A stretch of DNA of 64,000 bases. It comes from Dickeya fangzhongdai. GTDB lineage: Bacteria > Pseudomonadota > Gammaproteobacteria > Enterobacterales > Enterobacteriaceae. The notes beneath the pieces are model-generated. The model was not told the DNA's origin and did not search any database. It saw nothing but the letters and a program-made list of their open reading frames with translations. How positions within the stretch are numbered: position 1 is the first letter of the stretch; each line of letters opens with the position of its first letter. Both the position numbers and the translations under genes were made by a program. Positions 20,465 through 29,162 of the stretch are shown in pieces. The stretch is taken from NCBI RefSeq assembly GCF_002812485.1, contig NZ_CP025003.1:744001-808000 (forward strand). The letters are read 5' to 3'.

Positions 20465-21343
20465 TTAACCGACCAGCTCCAGCCCGGCCACCCGTCGCCA
20501 GTAGCCGTTGCAATCCTGCTGGTTTGCCAGCGTCAGCGGCTGTCCGCCGTGCTGGTTGGCGCGAAAATTATCGATCATCGCCAGCGTATCCGGCCCTTGC
20601 GGCGACAGGCGCACGATATCCACCAGCCCGTCCATTGACGCCAGATCGTTGCCGAGGTTATAGCAGTAACCGCTCTGGGTCTGGATGCCGTTAAGCACAA
20701 ACACCTGCTGGTTTTCCTGCGACAGCATCTGACGCCCCTGCGGGTAATTGATGCAACAGGTTTCGCATTCGTCCTTGGGGCGGTTTTCCGAACGGGCGGT
20801 AAAGCAGCGGGCGGAATACGCCAGCGGCAGATGACCATAACTCAGCACTTCCACCTCAAACTGATGGCGAAAACCGAGCTCATCGCACTGGTTGAGCAGA
20901 TGTTGCAGCCAGTCCCGCGACAGTTCCACCGGCATACACCAGCGCATCATGCCCTGTTTGTGCAGTAACCGCAGGGTGTAGGCGTTATAACAGTTGAGCG
21001 CGTGGCCGGCGACAAACGGCAGGCCGCGATCCGCCGCCATGTTGACCGCGCCCAGATCGTTGGCTTCCAGCAGGAATTCGCCGTTCTCCACATACCTTTT
21101 CAGCTCGGTCAGTTCGGAAGGCGCCTGTAGCAGCGACAGTGTGGAGATCACCACCTGCTTGCCGCTGGCCGCGATCGCGCGCGCGAGGTCAAGCCAGTCG
21201 CTGACTTTCATGCCCCGGCGCTTGCTGCACACGGTTTCACCCAGATAGATGATATCGGCGCTGCTGGCGGCCGCTGCCTGATAAAACGTTTCAATGTCGG
21301 CTTTGGGCCAATAGTAGAGCAGGGCGCCCAGTGAATATTTCAT
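20465..21343 (-). CDS. ubiV: Oxygen-independent ubiquinone hydroxylation protein UbiV
   Basis: UbiV pairs with UbiU as Fe-S proteins of the U32 peptidase-like family that hydroxylate ubiquinone precursors without oxygen. From ATG 21343 (MKYSLGALLYYWPK) it is 292 residues, the usual length. The four cluster cysteines are present: Cys39 (ETVCSKRR) and a C-terminal group in ARCFTARSENRPKDECETCC. A longer in-frame ORF upstream overlaps ubiU and is not used. It lies 20 bp downstream of ubiU in the same operon. Confidence 0.95.
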   Translation of the reverse strand: MKYSLGALLYYWPKADIETFYQAAAASSADIIYLGETVCSKRRGMKVSDWLDLARAIAASGKQVVISTLSLLQAPSELTELKRYVENGEFLLEANDLGAVNMAADRGLPFVAGHALNCYNAYTLRLLHKQGMMRWCMPVELSRDWLQHLLNQCDELGFRHQFEVEVLSYGHLPLAYSARCFTARSENRPKDECETCCINYPQGRQMLSQENQQVFVLNGIQTQSGYCYNLGNDLASMDGLVDIVRLSPQGPDTLAMIDNFRANQHGGQPLTLANQQDCNGYWRRVAGLELVG

Positions 21344-21363
21344 GTTGTGTCGATGTCTCCTGT

Positions 21364-22362
21364 CTACTGCCACTGGCGATGATAGGCGCCTAGTGTGGTC
21401 TGCGTACCTTCGGCGACGGCGCCCAGCGCCTCCATCCACTCGGCGGTAGGGGTGAAATGCGCCGGATCGGCCTTGCAGCGGTCGATCGCCTGCCGCCATA
21501 CCTGGGTTACCTGGCTGACGTACGCCGGGCTGCGCTGACGGCCTTCGATTTTCACCGAGGCGATATTGGCCGCCATCAGTTCCGGCAGCAGTTCCAGCGT
21601 ATTCAGGCTGGTGGGTTCTTCCAGCGCGTGATAACGCTGGCCGTCCACCAGATAACGGCCTTTGCACAAGGTCGGGTAGCCGGCGTTTTCATGGTCCTGA
21701 TAGCGATCGATCAACACATCGTTCAGCCGTGATTCCATGCCGTTTTCCGTTTGCTGCCAGCGCACGAAACGTGCCGGCGAGCAGGCGCCTACGGTGTTGG
21801 GCGACTCGCCGGTCAGGTAGGAGGACAGATAGCAGCGCCCTTCAGCCATGATGCACAGGCTGCCGAAGGCGAACACTTCCAGCGGCACCGGGCTGGTGCG
21901 CGAAAGCTGTTTGACCTGATGAATGGAGAGCACGCGCGGCAGCACGATGCGGGCGACATCGAAGTGGCGCTGATAAAAACGGATGGCTTCCTCGTTGGTG
22001 GCGGATGCCTGCACCGACACGTGTCGCTCTACCGTCGGATAGCGCTCGGCGGCATATTCCAGCATCGCCAGATCCGCCAGAATCAGCGCATCGGCGCCGG
22101 CGGTCTGCACCGCGGTGTCCACCGCCCGCTGCCAGCGCTGATAGCCGTCCGGGTGGGCGAAGGTATTGATGGCGATATGCAGTTTGCGGCGGTGGCGATG
22201 CACGTAGTCGCTGGCGTCCTGCAGTTTTTTGTCGTTGAAATTGAGGCCGGCGAAGTGGCGGGCGTTAGTGTCGTCTTTCAGCCCGATGTACACCGCGTCG
22301 GCGCCATGGTCGATGGCGGCTTTTAGTGCCGGCAGATTACCGGCGGGGCAAAGCAGTTCCAT
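21364..22362 (-). CDS. ubiU: Oxygen-independent ubiquinone hydroxylation protein UbiU
   Basis: UbiU forms a heterodimer with UbiV; each holds a 4Fe-4S cluster needed for anaerobic ubiquinone synthesis. The 332-residue protein begins MELLCPAGNLPALKAAIDHGADAVYIG, the U32 family opening. It has the cluster cysteines at about 170, 177, 194 and 233 (SLCIMAEGRCYLSSYL, GACSPARF, TLCKGRY). AGGAC lies about 8 nt before the start. It is divergent from ubiT, with which it acts genetically. Confidence 0.95.
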   Translation of the reverse strand: MELLCPAGNLPALKAAIDHGADAVYIGLKDDTNARHFAGLNFNDKKLQDASDYVHRHRRKLHIAINTFAHPDGYQRWQRAVDTAVQTAGADALILADLAMLEYAAERYPTVERHVSVQASATNEEAIRFYQRHFDVARIVLPRVLSIHQVKQLSRTSPVPLEVFAFGSLCIMAEGRCYLSSYLTGESPNTVGACSPARFVRWQQTENGMESRLNDVLIDRYQDHENAGYPTLCKGRYLVDGQRYHALEEPTSLNTLELLPELMAANIASVKIEGRQRSPAYVSQVTQVWRQAIDRCKADPAHFTPTAEWMEALGAVAEGTQTTLGAYHRQWQ

Positions 22363-22681
22363 TCTTACGTCCTTTCATCACGGCCTGACGCAGCGGGCCG
22401 GTTTGCAATGAAAAGGAATCTTAGTGAACCCGGCTGTCAGCGACTTTGATTTAAACCAGCATATCGGGGAATTGCTGGCGCTTACCGGTCGTGATTTGGC
22501 GCAGAACAGGCTAAATTTAACTCGTCACATTCCAGCGACTTGCCTGCGGGGGTCGCTACGCGATGTTAAAAAACGCGTCTGGCGTTTTTTATTGATGTAG
22601 ACCCCTGCTGCCGGTTTCCCGTTCTGTGGCAGAATAATGACCATATCGGTTAAGCAGCATCGCTTTATGAGGAGTACGCCA
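22363..22681. promoter_or_regulatory. Divergent ubiU / ubiT control region
   Basis: A 319-bp gene-free region between ubiU (-) and ubiT (+). It should hold both promoters. No convincing full FNR box was found; TTTGATTTAAACCAG at about 22447 has only one good half. It contains the perfect hairpin listed at 22568-22590. Confidence 0.4.
22568..22590. terminator. Perfect terminator-like hairpin in the ubiT leader
   Basis: AAAAAACGC (22568-22576), loop GTCTG, GCGTTTTTT (22582-22590): symmetrical with A and T runs, so it could work in either direction. It stands between divergent genes, where a terminator is unexpected unless it attenuates ubiT or insulates the two promoters. Confidence 0.6.
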
Positions 22682-23206
22682 GTGTTGGAAAAACTACGTG
22701 CGCAGATTGTGCGTCAAGGGCCACGTTTACTGAGTAAGCCGTTAGCGTTAACGCCTTTCTTCCTGCAACGCCGGGTGCTGGAACAACTGCTGGGGTGGCA
22801 GTTCCGTCAGGCGCTGGAAGAAGGCGAGCTGGATTTTCTTGACGGGCGTTGGTTGCAGATCGAAGTCCGCGATATCGGTTTGCAGTGGTTTGTCACGTTG
22901 CGGGATAACCGGCTGGAAATCAGTCACAACGAACTGGCGGATGTGAGCTTCAGCGCCGATGCCAACGATCTGATCCTGATCGCCGCCCGCCGTGAAGATC
23001 CGGACACGCTGTTTTTCCAGCGCCGCCTGCGTATTGAAGGGGACACCGAACTGGGGCTGTACGTCAAGAACCTGATGGACGCCATCGAGCTGGAAAGTAT
23101 GCCCGCGCCGCTGCGCGTTGCGCTGCTGCAACTGGCCGGGTTCGTGGCCGCCGGTTTACAGGAGGGCGCAGAGCAAGCCAGTCCGCACGCGCCAGTGTCA
23201 TGCTGA
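22682..23206 (+). CDS. ubiT: Ubiquinone biosynthesis accessory factor UbiT
   Basis: UbiT is an SCP2-type lipid carrier required with UbiUV for anaerobic ubiquinone synthesis. The start is GTG 22682: TGAGGAG at 22668-22674 is 7 nt upstream, giving 174 residues as in E. coli. The SCP2 core includes LEEGELDFLDGRWLQIEVRDI and ADVSFSADANDLILIAARREDPDTLFFQRRLRIEGDTELGL, which is highly conserved. Its last 7 bases overlap the start of yhbS. Confidence 0.94.
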   Translation: MLEKLRAQIVRQGPRLLSKPLALTPFFLQRRVLEQLLGWQFRQALEEGELDFLDGRWLQIEVRDIGLQWFVTLRDNRLEISHNELADVSFSADANDLILIAARREDPDTLFFQRRLRIEGDTELGLYVKNLMDAIELESMPAPLRVALLQLAGFVAAGLQEGAEQASPHAPVSC

Positions 23207-23703
23207 TTCGTGTTGAAATTCCGGTTGATGCGCCGGGCATCGACGCCTTGCTGCGGCGGTCGTTCTCCAGCGAGGCCGAAGCGGAGCTGGTGCATCAGCT
23301 GCGTGAGGACGGCCAGTTGACGCTGGGTATCGTCGCTACCGACGACGAAGGCGGCGTGGTGGGATATGCCGCGTTCAGCCCGGTGACGCTGGGCGGCGAA
23401 GATCTGCAGTGGGTAGCGCTGGCGCCGTTGGCCGTAGACGAAAGCCTGCGCCGCCAGGGGATCGGCGAGCAACTGGTGTATGAAGGGCTGGATGCGCTCA
23501 ACGAATTTGGCTACACCGCAGTGGTGGTGCTGGGCGACCCGCATTATTACGCTCGTTTTGGTTTTGTGCCGGCGCAGGAGCAGCAATTGCGCTGTCGCTG
23601 GCCGGGCAGCGAACGGGCCTTTCAGGTTTACCCGCTGGCGGACAACCACTTTCAGGGCGCCAGCGGTCTGGTGGAATACGCCGCGCCGTTCAATCGCTTC
23701 TGA
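23200..23703 (+). CDS. yhbS: GNAT-family N-acetyltransferase YhbS
   Basis: A 167-residue acetyltransferase. The acetyl-CoA-binding motif A is visible as [24 protein letters not shown] (about residues 74-97, with RRQGIG), followed by [15 protein letters not shown]. The ATG overlaps the ubiT stop region (7 nt), so it is cotranscribed and coupled with ubiT. The substrate is not evident from the sequence. Its 3' end overlaps that of convergent yhbQ by 14 nt. Confidence 0.9.
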   Translation: MLIRVEIPVDAPGIDALLRRSFSSEAEAELVHQLREDGQLTLGIVATDDEGGVVGYAAFSPVTLGGEDLQWVALAPLAVDESLRRQGIGEQLVYEGLDALNEFGYTAVVVLGDPHYYARFGFVPAQEQQLRCRWPGSERAFQVYPLADNHFQGASGLVEYAAPFNRF

Positions 23704-23992
23704 ACAGGGGCATAAAATCGGTAAGCGTCGGAGGCTGGTGCTGCACCAGCCTTTCTTTTTGCATTTTGCTTAGCTGTTTGACGCGATATTCCCATTTCAG
23801 CGCGGTGGAACGATCGCCCGCCACGCAGTGATACGCTAGCGTCAGCGGTCCTTTGCCGCGCAACGCGCGCGCTCCTTTCCCGGCCTGATGCTGCGCCAGC
23901 CGCCGCGTCACGTCGGTGGTGATGCCGGTATAAAGCAGCCCGCTGTCGGTGCGCAGCAGGTACAGAAACCATGTGGTCTCACTGTTTTTCAC
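23690..23992 (-). CDS. yhbQ: GIY-YIG nuclease family protein YhbQ
   Basis: A 100-residue single-domain GIY-YIG protein. The motif appears as [27 protein letters not shown] (about 9-35; degenerate GLLYTG for GIY/YIG), with the downstream Arg and the Glu of [11 protein letters not shown]. coli YhbQ is implicated in DNA repair, and a nuclease role is family inference. It is convergent with yhbS. Upstream of its start lies the CRISPR leader, so its promoter must share 23993-24197 with the array. Confidence 0.9.
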   Translation of the reverse strand: MKNSETTWFLYLLRTDSGLLYTGITTDVTRRLAQHQAGKGARALRGKGPLTLAYHCVAGDRSTALKWEYRVKQLSKMQKERLVQHQPPTLTDFMPLFRSD

Positions 23993-24104
23993 GTCATTTC
24001 CTTTTCGTGGGTCAGCGCTTATCTTACGGTGATATCTCGATAAAGGCTGCCTGTGCTGCCGTATTCGTCGGTGGCCGATGGTGGAAAAATTTGAGGCTTT
24101 TATT

Positions 24105-24197
24105 TATCAATAAGTTAGCGCTCTTTAACAACATAAAAAAGTTGGTGGAATTTTTCAGGTTTTAAAAGTCATTAAAAAACAAGTATATAGTTTTAGA
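24105..24197 (+). promoter_or_regulatory. CRISPR leader with an IHF-consensus site
   Basis: The AT-rich stretch before the first repeat includes AAAGTTGGTGGAATTTTTC and AAAGTCATTAAAAAAC, resembling the E. coli I-E leader. TATCAATAAGTTA at 24105-24117 fits the IHF consensus WATCAANNNNTTR at every position, 81-93 bp ahead of the first repeat. IHF bending of the leader is required for I-E spacer integration in E. coli, though its site there is nearer the repeat. Confidence 0.6.
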
Positions 24198-25265
24198 GTG
24201 TTCCCCGCGCCAGCGGGGATAAACCGCGTTACACCCGAACCACCGCCTGTACTGTGGCGTGTTCCCCGCGCCAGCGGGGATAAACCGTTGGTGCCCGTAG
24301 AACCCACGGAGGAAATGGTGTGTTCCCCGCGCCAGCGGGGATAAACCGATGTTATTGCTCTTTTTGGTGATCCATCAACAGTGTTCCCCGCGCCAGCGGG
24401 GATAAACCGGTTCGTCGAAAATTACGCTGACAGTTCTGGTCGTGTTCCCCGCGCCAGCGGGGATAAACCGGTAGCTCAAGTGACCGAGGCTGTTCGTGAG
24501 ATGTGTTCCCCGCGCCAGCGGGGATAAACCGCCTGAGATCGTCTTTACTCATCGCCCTGCAGGCGTGTTCCCCGCGCCAGCGGGGATAAACCGGGGGTTA
24601 ATTTGAATGAGGTAATTACATTAATGTGTTCCCCGCGCCAGCGGGGATAAACCGAATAATGAATAATCTTCGATCACTATTCATCAGTGTTCCCCGCGCC
24701 AGCGGGGATAAACCGATTCGGATGCCGTTGCCAGCATCCGAAAATGAGTGTTCCCCGCGCCAGCGGGGATAAACCGTTCTGACAGGTTGAGCGCAACCAT
24801 GTCACGCTGTGTTCCCCGCGCCAGCGGGGATAAACCGGGACTGATAATGCCAGCGCAACAGAGCAGGAGGTGTTCCCCGCGCCAGCGGGGATAAACCGTT
24901 CTGAACGTCAGTAGGTTTAATATTTTTATCCGTGTTCCCCGCGCCAGCGGGGATAAACCGCTCATCGCTCAGCTTTTTCCAATGCTCTTCAGGTGTTCCC
25001 CGCGCTAGCGGGGATAAACCGATGGCGACCAATCCAACGGTTGCATTAGCTCGGTGTTCCCCGCGCCAGCGGGGATAAACCGCGTGCTGTGACGCTGAAT
25101 CAGAATAAAGTTGTGTGTTCCCCGCGCCAGCGGGGATAAATCGACTATAAACTGATGCTATAACTGGTGAAAAATGTGTTCCCCGCGCCAGCGGGGATAA
25201 ACCGCTACCGCGATTTTCTGCGCCTTGAACTGATACGTGTTCCCCGCGCTAGCGGGGATAAGCCT
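24198..25265 (+). CRISPR. Type I-E CRISPR array, 18 repeats and 17 spacers
   Basis: The 29-nt repeat begins GTGTTCCCCGCGCC and ends GGGGATAAACCG, with inner stem CCCCGC/GCGGGG; it is the enterobacterial I-E repeat. Repeats start at 24198, 24259, 24320, 24381, 24442, 24503, 24565, 24626, 24687, 24748, 24809, 24870, 24932, 24993, 25054, 25115, 25176 and 25237. Spacers are 32 nt, except the 6th and 12th at 33 nt. Repeats 14 and 18 have C to T at position 14; repeat 16 has C to T at position 27; the last repeat ends TAAGCCT. The degenerate end on the right and the AT-rich leader on the left set transcription rightwards. No cas gene is in this window. Confidence 0.98.
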
Positions 25266-25312
25266 GCATTATCAGGCTTCATATAATTCGATACAGTGCT
25301 TACCTTCTTTGG

Positions 25313-25413
25313 TGTTACAATATTCACACAAATGATGATTTATGTGCATTTAATTTCTTTTTGATGTGAATAAAATCACATAACAGAGTGCGTTATCAGG
25401 GTGAAATGCCCGG
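25313..25413 (+). promoter_or_regulatory. deo operon promoter with two CRP sites
   Basis: TGTTA-N6-TCACA (25313-25328) and TGTGA-N6-TCACA (25365-25380, perfect) have centres 52 bp apart, as in the E. coli deoP2 promoter, where CytR binds between two CRP dimers. The intervening ATGTGCATT could be part of a CytR operator. TGAAAT at 25402-25407 is a possible -10, putting the nearer CRP site at about -41. DeoR operators were not identified. Confidence 0.7.
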
Positions 25414-25448
25414 AAACGCAATAGTGTGGCTGAGAGCGGGAGTGTTGT

Positions 25449-26228
25449 ATGAGTGATTTGACTGCGGCGGCGCAACGCGCGCTGGGACTGATGGATTTAA
25501 CCACCCTGAATGACGACGATACCGATGAGAAGGTGATCGCCCTGTGTCGTCAGGCTAACAGCCCGGCGGGAAAAACCGCCGCCATTTGTATTTACCCGCG
25601 TTTTGTGCCGCTGGCGCGCAAGGTGCTGCGCGAGCAGGGCACGCCGGATGTCCGCATCGCTACCGTGACCAATTTCCCGCACGGCAACGACGACATTGAC
25701 ATTGCGCTGGCGGAAACCAATGCGGCTATCGCTTACGGCGCCGACGACGTGGACGTGGTGTTCCCCTATCGGGCGCTGATGGCCGGCAACCGTCAGGTCG
25801 GTTTCGAGCTGGTGAGCGCCTGTAAGGCGGCCTGTGCCGCGGCGGGCGTGCTGCTGAAAGTAATCATTGAAACCGGCGAGCTGAAAAGCGATGAACTGAT
25901 TCGCGAAGCCAGCGAAATTGCCATTGATGCCGGGGCGGATTTCATCAAAACCTCGACCGGCAAAGTGGCGGTGAACGCTACGCTGCATTCTGCCGAAGTG
26001 ATGCTGAGCGTGATCCGCGATAAAGGCGTGGGTGAGCGCGTCGGTTTTAAACCGGCCGGCGGCGTGCGCACAGCGGAAGATGCGGCGCAGTATCTGCAAC
26101 TTGCCGACGCTATCATGGGCGACGGTTGGGCGGATGCCCGCCATTTCCGATTTGGCGCGTCCGGCTTGCTCGGTAGCCTGTTGACCACGCTGGGCCACGA
26201 AGCCGGGCAGGCACGCAGCGGCTACTGA
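25449..26228 (+). CDS. deoC: Deoxyribose-phosphate aldolase
   Basis: DeoC cleaves 2-deoxyribose-5-phosphate to glyceraldehyde-3-phosphate and acetaldehyde. The 259-residue class I aldolase has the Schiff-base lysine in DFIKTSTGK (about Lys167), the second catalytic lysine in [10 protein letters not shown] (about 201), and the Asp in [15 protein letters not shown] precedes the ATG. It is the first gene of the deoCABD operon and ends 62 bp before deoA. Confidence 0.97.
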   Translation: MSDLTAAAQRALGLMDLTTLNDDDTDEKVIALCRQANSPAGKTAAICIYPRFVPLARKVLREQGTPDVRIATVTNFPHGNDDIDIALAETNAAIAYGADDVDVVFPYRALMAGNRQVGFELVSACKAACAAAGVLLKVIIETGELKSDELIREASEIAIDAGADFIKTSTGKVAVNATLHSAEVMLSVIRDKGVGERVGFKPAGGVRTAEDAAQYLQLADAIMGDGWADARHFRFGASGLLGSLLTTLGHEAGQARSGY

Positions 26229-26290
26229 TGCGGTTCGCGCCTGACGGGCGCGATACATCGGTACTCATGGATTATGCAGGAGAACGCACC

Positions 26291-27664
26291 TTGTTTCTGA
26301 TTCAGGAAATTATCCGCAAAAAACGCGACGGGCATCCGCTCAGCGCGGAGGAAATTCGCTTTTTCATCAACGGTGTGCGCGATAACACCGTGTCGGAAGG
26401 GCAGATCGCCGCGCTGGCGATGACCATCTTCTTCCACGATATGAACATGGATGAACGGGTGGCGTTGACGCTGGCGATGCGCGATTCCGGCACGGTGCTG
26501 GACTGGTCCGGGCTAAACCTGAACGGTCCGCTGGTGGACAAACACTCGACCGGCGGCGTCGGCGATGTCACGTCGCTGATGCTGGGGCCGATGGTGGCGG
26601 CCTGCGGCGGCTATGTGCCGATGATTTCCGGCCGCGGTCTGGGCCACACCGGCGGTACGCTGGACAAGCTGGAGTCGATTCCTGGGCTGGACATCTTCCC
26701 GGAGGATGACGTCTTTCGGCAGATCATCCGTCAGGTTGGGGTGGCGATTATCGGGCAGACCAGCTCGCTGGCGCCGGCGGACAAGCGTTTTTACGCCACC
26801 CGCGATATCACCGCCACCGTCGATTCCATCCCGCTGATCACCGCCTCGATTCTGGCGAAAAAGCTGGCGGAAGGGCTGGACGCGCTGGTGATGGACGTCA
26901 AAGTCGGTTCCGGCGCGTTTATGCCGACCTATGAACAGTCGGAGCAACTGGCGCAGGCGATTGTCGGCGTGGCCAATAATGCCGGCTGCCGCACCAGCGC
27001 GCTGTTGACCGACATGAGTCAGGTGCTGGCTTCCAGCGCCGGTAACGCGCTGGAAGTGCGCGAAGCGGTGCGCTTTCTGACCGGCGAGCAGCGTAACCCG
27101 CGTCTGTTCGAGGTGACGATGGCGCTGTGCGAATCCATGCTGCTGGCGGGCCACCTGGCGCGCGATGCCGCCGAGGCGCGCGCGAAACTGCAGTCGGTGC
27201 TGGACAACGGCCGGGCGGCGGAGGTATTTGGCCGTATGGTGGCGGCCCAGCACGGCCCGACGGATTTTGTCGAACATTACGATCGCTATTTGTCGCCCGC
27301 CACGCTCAGCAAACCGGTGTTCGCCGGGCGCGACGGCTTTGTCGGCGCGATGGATGCGCGCGCGTTGGGCATGGTAGTGGTGGCGTTGGGTGGTGGTCGA
27401 CGTCAGGCCAGTGATATCATTGATCACAGTGTCGGGCTGAGCGACATGGTCAGTCTGGGCGAGCGGGTGGATGCGCAGCGTCCGCTGGCGGTTGTCCACG
27501 CCAGAACCGAGTCGGACTGGCAACTGGCCGCGCAGGCGCTGCGCGAGGCGATTCGCCTTGACGATCAACCGCCTGCGCCTTGTCCGCTGATTTATCGTCG
27601 TCTGGACGCTACGGACATCTATACCCAAAATAATTCGAGTTGCAGGAAGGCGGCAAGTGAGTGA
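26291..27664 (+). CDS. deoA: Thymidine phosphorylase with a repeat-derived tail
   Basis: DeoA phosphorolyses thymidine to thymine and deoxyribose-1-phosphate. The start is TTG 26291 ([14 protein letters not shown]): AGGAGA at 26278-26283 is 7 nt away, and the residue pattern equals the E. coli start. Motifs include [25 protein letters not shown] and [12 protein letters not shown]. It is 457 residues against about 440 usual. The normal end IYRR is followed by about 17 extra residues, of which the last 15 ([15 protein letters not shown]) and the stop are encoded by an inserted palindromic repeat. Confidence 0.94.
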   Translation: MFLIQEIIRKKRDGHPLSAEEIRFFINGVRDNTVSEGQIAALAMTIFFHDMNMDERVALTLAMRDSGTVLDWSGLNLNGPLVDKHSTGGVGDVTSLMLGPMVAACGGYVPMISGRGLGHTGGTLDKLESIPGLDIFPEDDVFRQIIRQVGVAIIGQTSSLAPADKRFYATRDITATVDSIPLITASILAKKLAEGLDALVMDVKVGSGAFMPTYEQSEQLAQAIVGVANNAGCRTSALLTDMSQVLASSAGNALEVREAVRFLTGEQRNPRLFEVTMALCESMLLAGHLARDAAEARAKLQSVLDNGRAAEVFGRMVAAQHGPTDFVEHYDRYLSPATLSKPVFAGRDGFVGAMDARALGMVVVALGGGRRQASDIIDHSVGLSDMVSLGERVDAQRPLAVVHARTESDWQLAAQALREAIRLDDQPPAPCPLIYRRLDATDIYTQNNSSCRKAASE

Positions 27665-27745
27665 ATCCCGATGAGCTTACTCAGGTAAGTGATTCGGGTG
27701 AACGAACGCAGCCAACACACCTGCAACTTGAAGTATGACGGGTAT
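27621..27745. repeat. 125-bp palindromic dispersed repeat (MITE-like)
   Basis: The ends are ATACCC and GGGTAT. Next to them, ATTCGAGTTGCAGG on the left is complemented by CCTGCAACTTGAA on the right, and the interior is also partly self-complementary (ATCCCGATGAGCTTACTC with GGTAAGTGATTCGGGT). I recognise the sequence as a dispersed intergenic repeat of Dickeya, Pectobacterium, Serratia and Yersinia; copy number here cannot be checked. It overlaps the 3' end of deoA. Confidence 0.8.
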
Positions 27746-27836
27746 AACCGCATTGTCGCCGCCCGGCCTTATGTACACCGATGCTTTACGTTTTACGTAT
27801 AAGCTGTGCCTTACGCACGACGCAGGAGATAACTAC

Positions 27837-29060
27837 ATGAAACGTGCATTTATTATGGTTCTCGACTCGTTCGGGATTGGCAGCGCCGCTGATGCCGAAC
27901 GGTTTGGCGACGCAGGTTCAGATACGCTGGGCCATATCGCACAAGCCTGCGCACAAGGCAAGGCCGATGTCGGCCGACAAGGGCCGCTGCGGCTGCCGAA
28001 CCTGAGCCGTCTGGGGCTGGGCAAGGCGGCGGAAGGTTCCACCGGGCAGTTCCCGCCGGGGCTGGATGAACAGGCCGATATCATCGGCGCCTACGCGTAC
28101 GCCAGCGAGATTTCCTCCGGCAAGGACACGCCGTCCGGCCACTGGGAAATCGCCGGGGTGCCGGTGCTGTTCGACTGGGGCTATTTCCTCGACGAACACA
28201 ACAGTTTCCCGCAGGCGCTGCTGGACCGACTGGTCGAACGCGCTGGGCTGCCGGGTTATCTTGGCAACTGCCATTCTTCCGGCACCGTGATCCTCGACCA
28301 GCTCGGCGAGGAACACATGAAAACCGGCAAACCGATTTTCTATACCTCGGCGGACTCGGTATTTCAGATTGCCTGCCATGAAGAAACCTTCGGGCTGGAG
28401 AAACTGTACGAGCTGTGTGAAATCGCCCGCGAAGAGCTGACCGACGGCGGTTACAACATCGGCCGGGTGATAGCCCGTCCGTTCGTCGGCGACAAAGCGG
28501 GTCAGTTCCAGCGCACCGGCAACCGCCACGATCTGGCAGTCGAACCGCCGGCGCCGACCATGCTGAAAAAGCTGGTGGACGAGAAAAATGGCACCGTGGT
28601 GTCAGTGGGCAAAATCGCTGATATCTACGCCAACGTCGGCATCACCAAAAAGGTGAAAGCCACCGGTATCGATGCGCTGTTTGACGCCACGTTGAAAGAG
28701 ATGGAACAGGCGGGCGACGACACCATCGTGTTCACCAACTTTGTCGATTTCGACTCTTCCTACGGCCACCGCCGTGATGTGCCCGGCTATGCGGCGGCGC
28801 TGGAGCTGTTTGACCGCCGTCTGCCGGAGATGCTGGCGCGCGTGACCGGCGACGATATCCTGATCCTGACCGCCGACCACGGCTGCGACCCGAGCTGGCC
28901 CGGCACCGATCACACCCGCGAGCATGTGCCGGTGCTGATTTACGGGCCGAACGTTAAGCCGGGCGATTACGGCCACCGCACCACCTTTGCCGATATCGGC
29001 CAGACGGTTACCGGTTATTTCGGGCTGTCGCCGATGGATTACGGCCAGTCTATTCTGTGA
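27837..29060 (+). CDS. deoB: Phosphopentomutase
   Basis: DeoB converts (deoxy)ribose-1-phosphate to the 5-phosphate, linking phosphorylases to DeoC. From ATG 27837 ([17 protein letters not shown]) it is 407 residues, the E. coli length. AGGAG at 27824-27828 gives an 8-nt spacing. Alkaline-phosphatase-superfamily metal ligands are visible: D in VLDSFGIG, the TPSGHWE phosphothreonine region, [10 protein letters not shown] and TDHTREHVP. The upstream in-frame extension begins inside the palindromic repeat and is not needed. Confidence 0.96.
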   Translation: MKRAFIMVLDSFGIGSAADAERFGDAGSDTLGHIAQACAQGKADVGRQGPLRLPNLSRLGLGKAAEGSTGQFPPGLDEQADIIGAYAYASEISSGKDTPSGHWEIAGVPVLFDWGYFLDEHNSFPQALLDRLVERAGLPGYLGNCHSSGTVILDQLGEEHMKTGKPIFYTSADSVFQIACHEETFGLEKLYELCEIAREELTDGGYNIGRVIARPFVGDKAGQFQRTGNRHDLAVEPPAPTMLKKLVDEKNGTVVSVGKIADIYANVGITKKVKATGIDALFDATLKEMEQAGDDTIVFTNFVDFDSSYGHRRDVPGYAAALELFDRRLPEMLARVTGDDILILTADHGCDPSWPGTDHTREHVPVLIYGPNVKPGDYGHRTTFADIGQTVTGYFGLSPMDYGQSIL

Positions 29061-29118
29061 CAGGACTATTCTGTGACAGGTCAATGCTGTGACACGGACC
29101 GGTGACGGGCGCTATAAT
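29049..29118 (+). promoter_or_regulatory. Tandem 16-bp repeats and candidate deoD promoter
   Basis: Two 16-nt units ending ATTCTGTGACAGG (29049-29064 and 29065-29080) and a third, diverged one (29081-29097) span the deoB stop codon. GTGACA (29089-29094) in the third unit, an 18-bp spacer and the perfect TATAAT at 29113-29118 make a credible promoter 45 bp before deoD. Confidence 0.5.
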
Positions 29119-29162
29119 TTATCATCATGATTTCACACTGAATTTGAAAAGGAAGAAAAAGC

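Noticed and set aside
20465-21667. Extended 400-codon version of UbiV
   Set aside because: The extra N-terminal part is out of frame with, and overlaps, ubiU; the conserved start MKYSLG is at 21343.
22447-22461. FNR box before ubiT/ubiU
   Set aside because: TTGATTTAAACCAG has only one good half-site, which is too weak to list.
24352-25032. Minus-strand frames rich in FIPAGAGNT and GLSPLARGT
   Set aside because: These are translations of the CRISPR repeats, not proteins.
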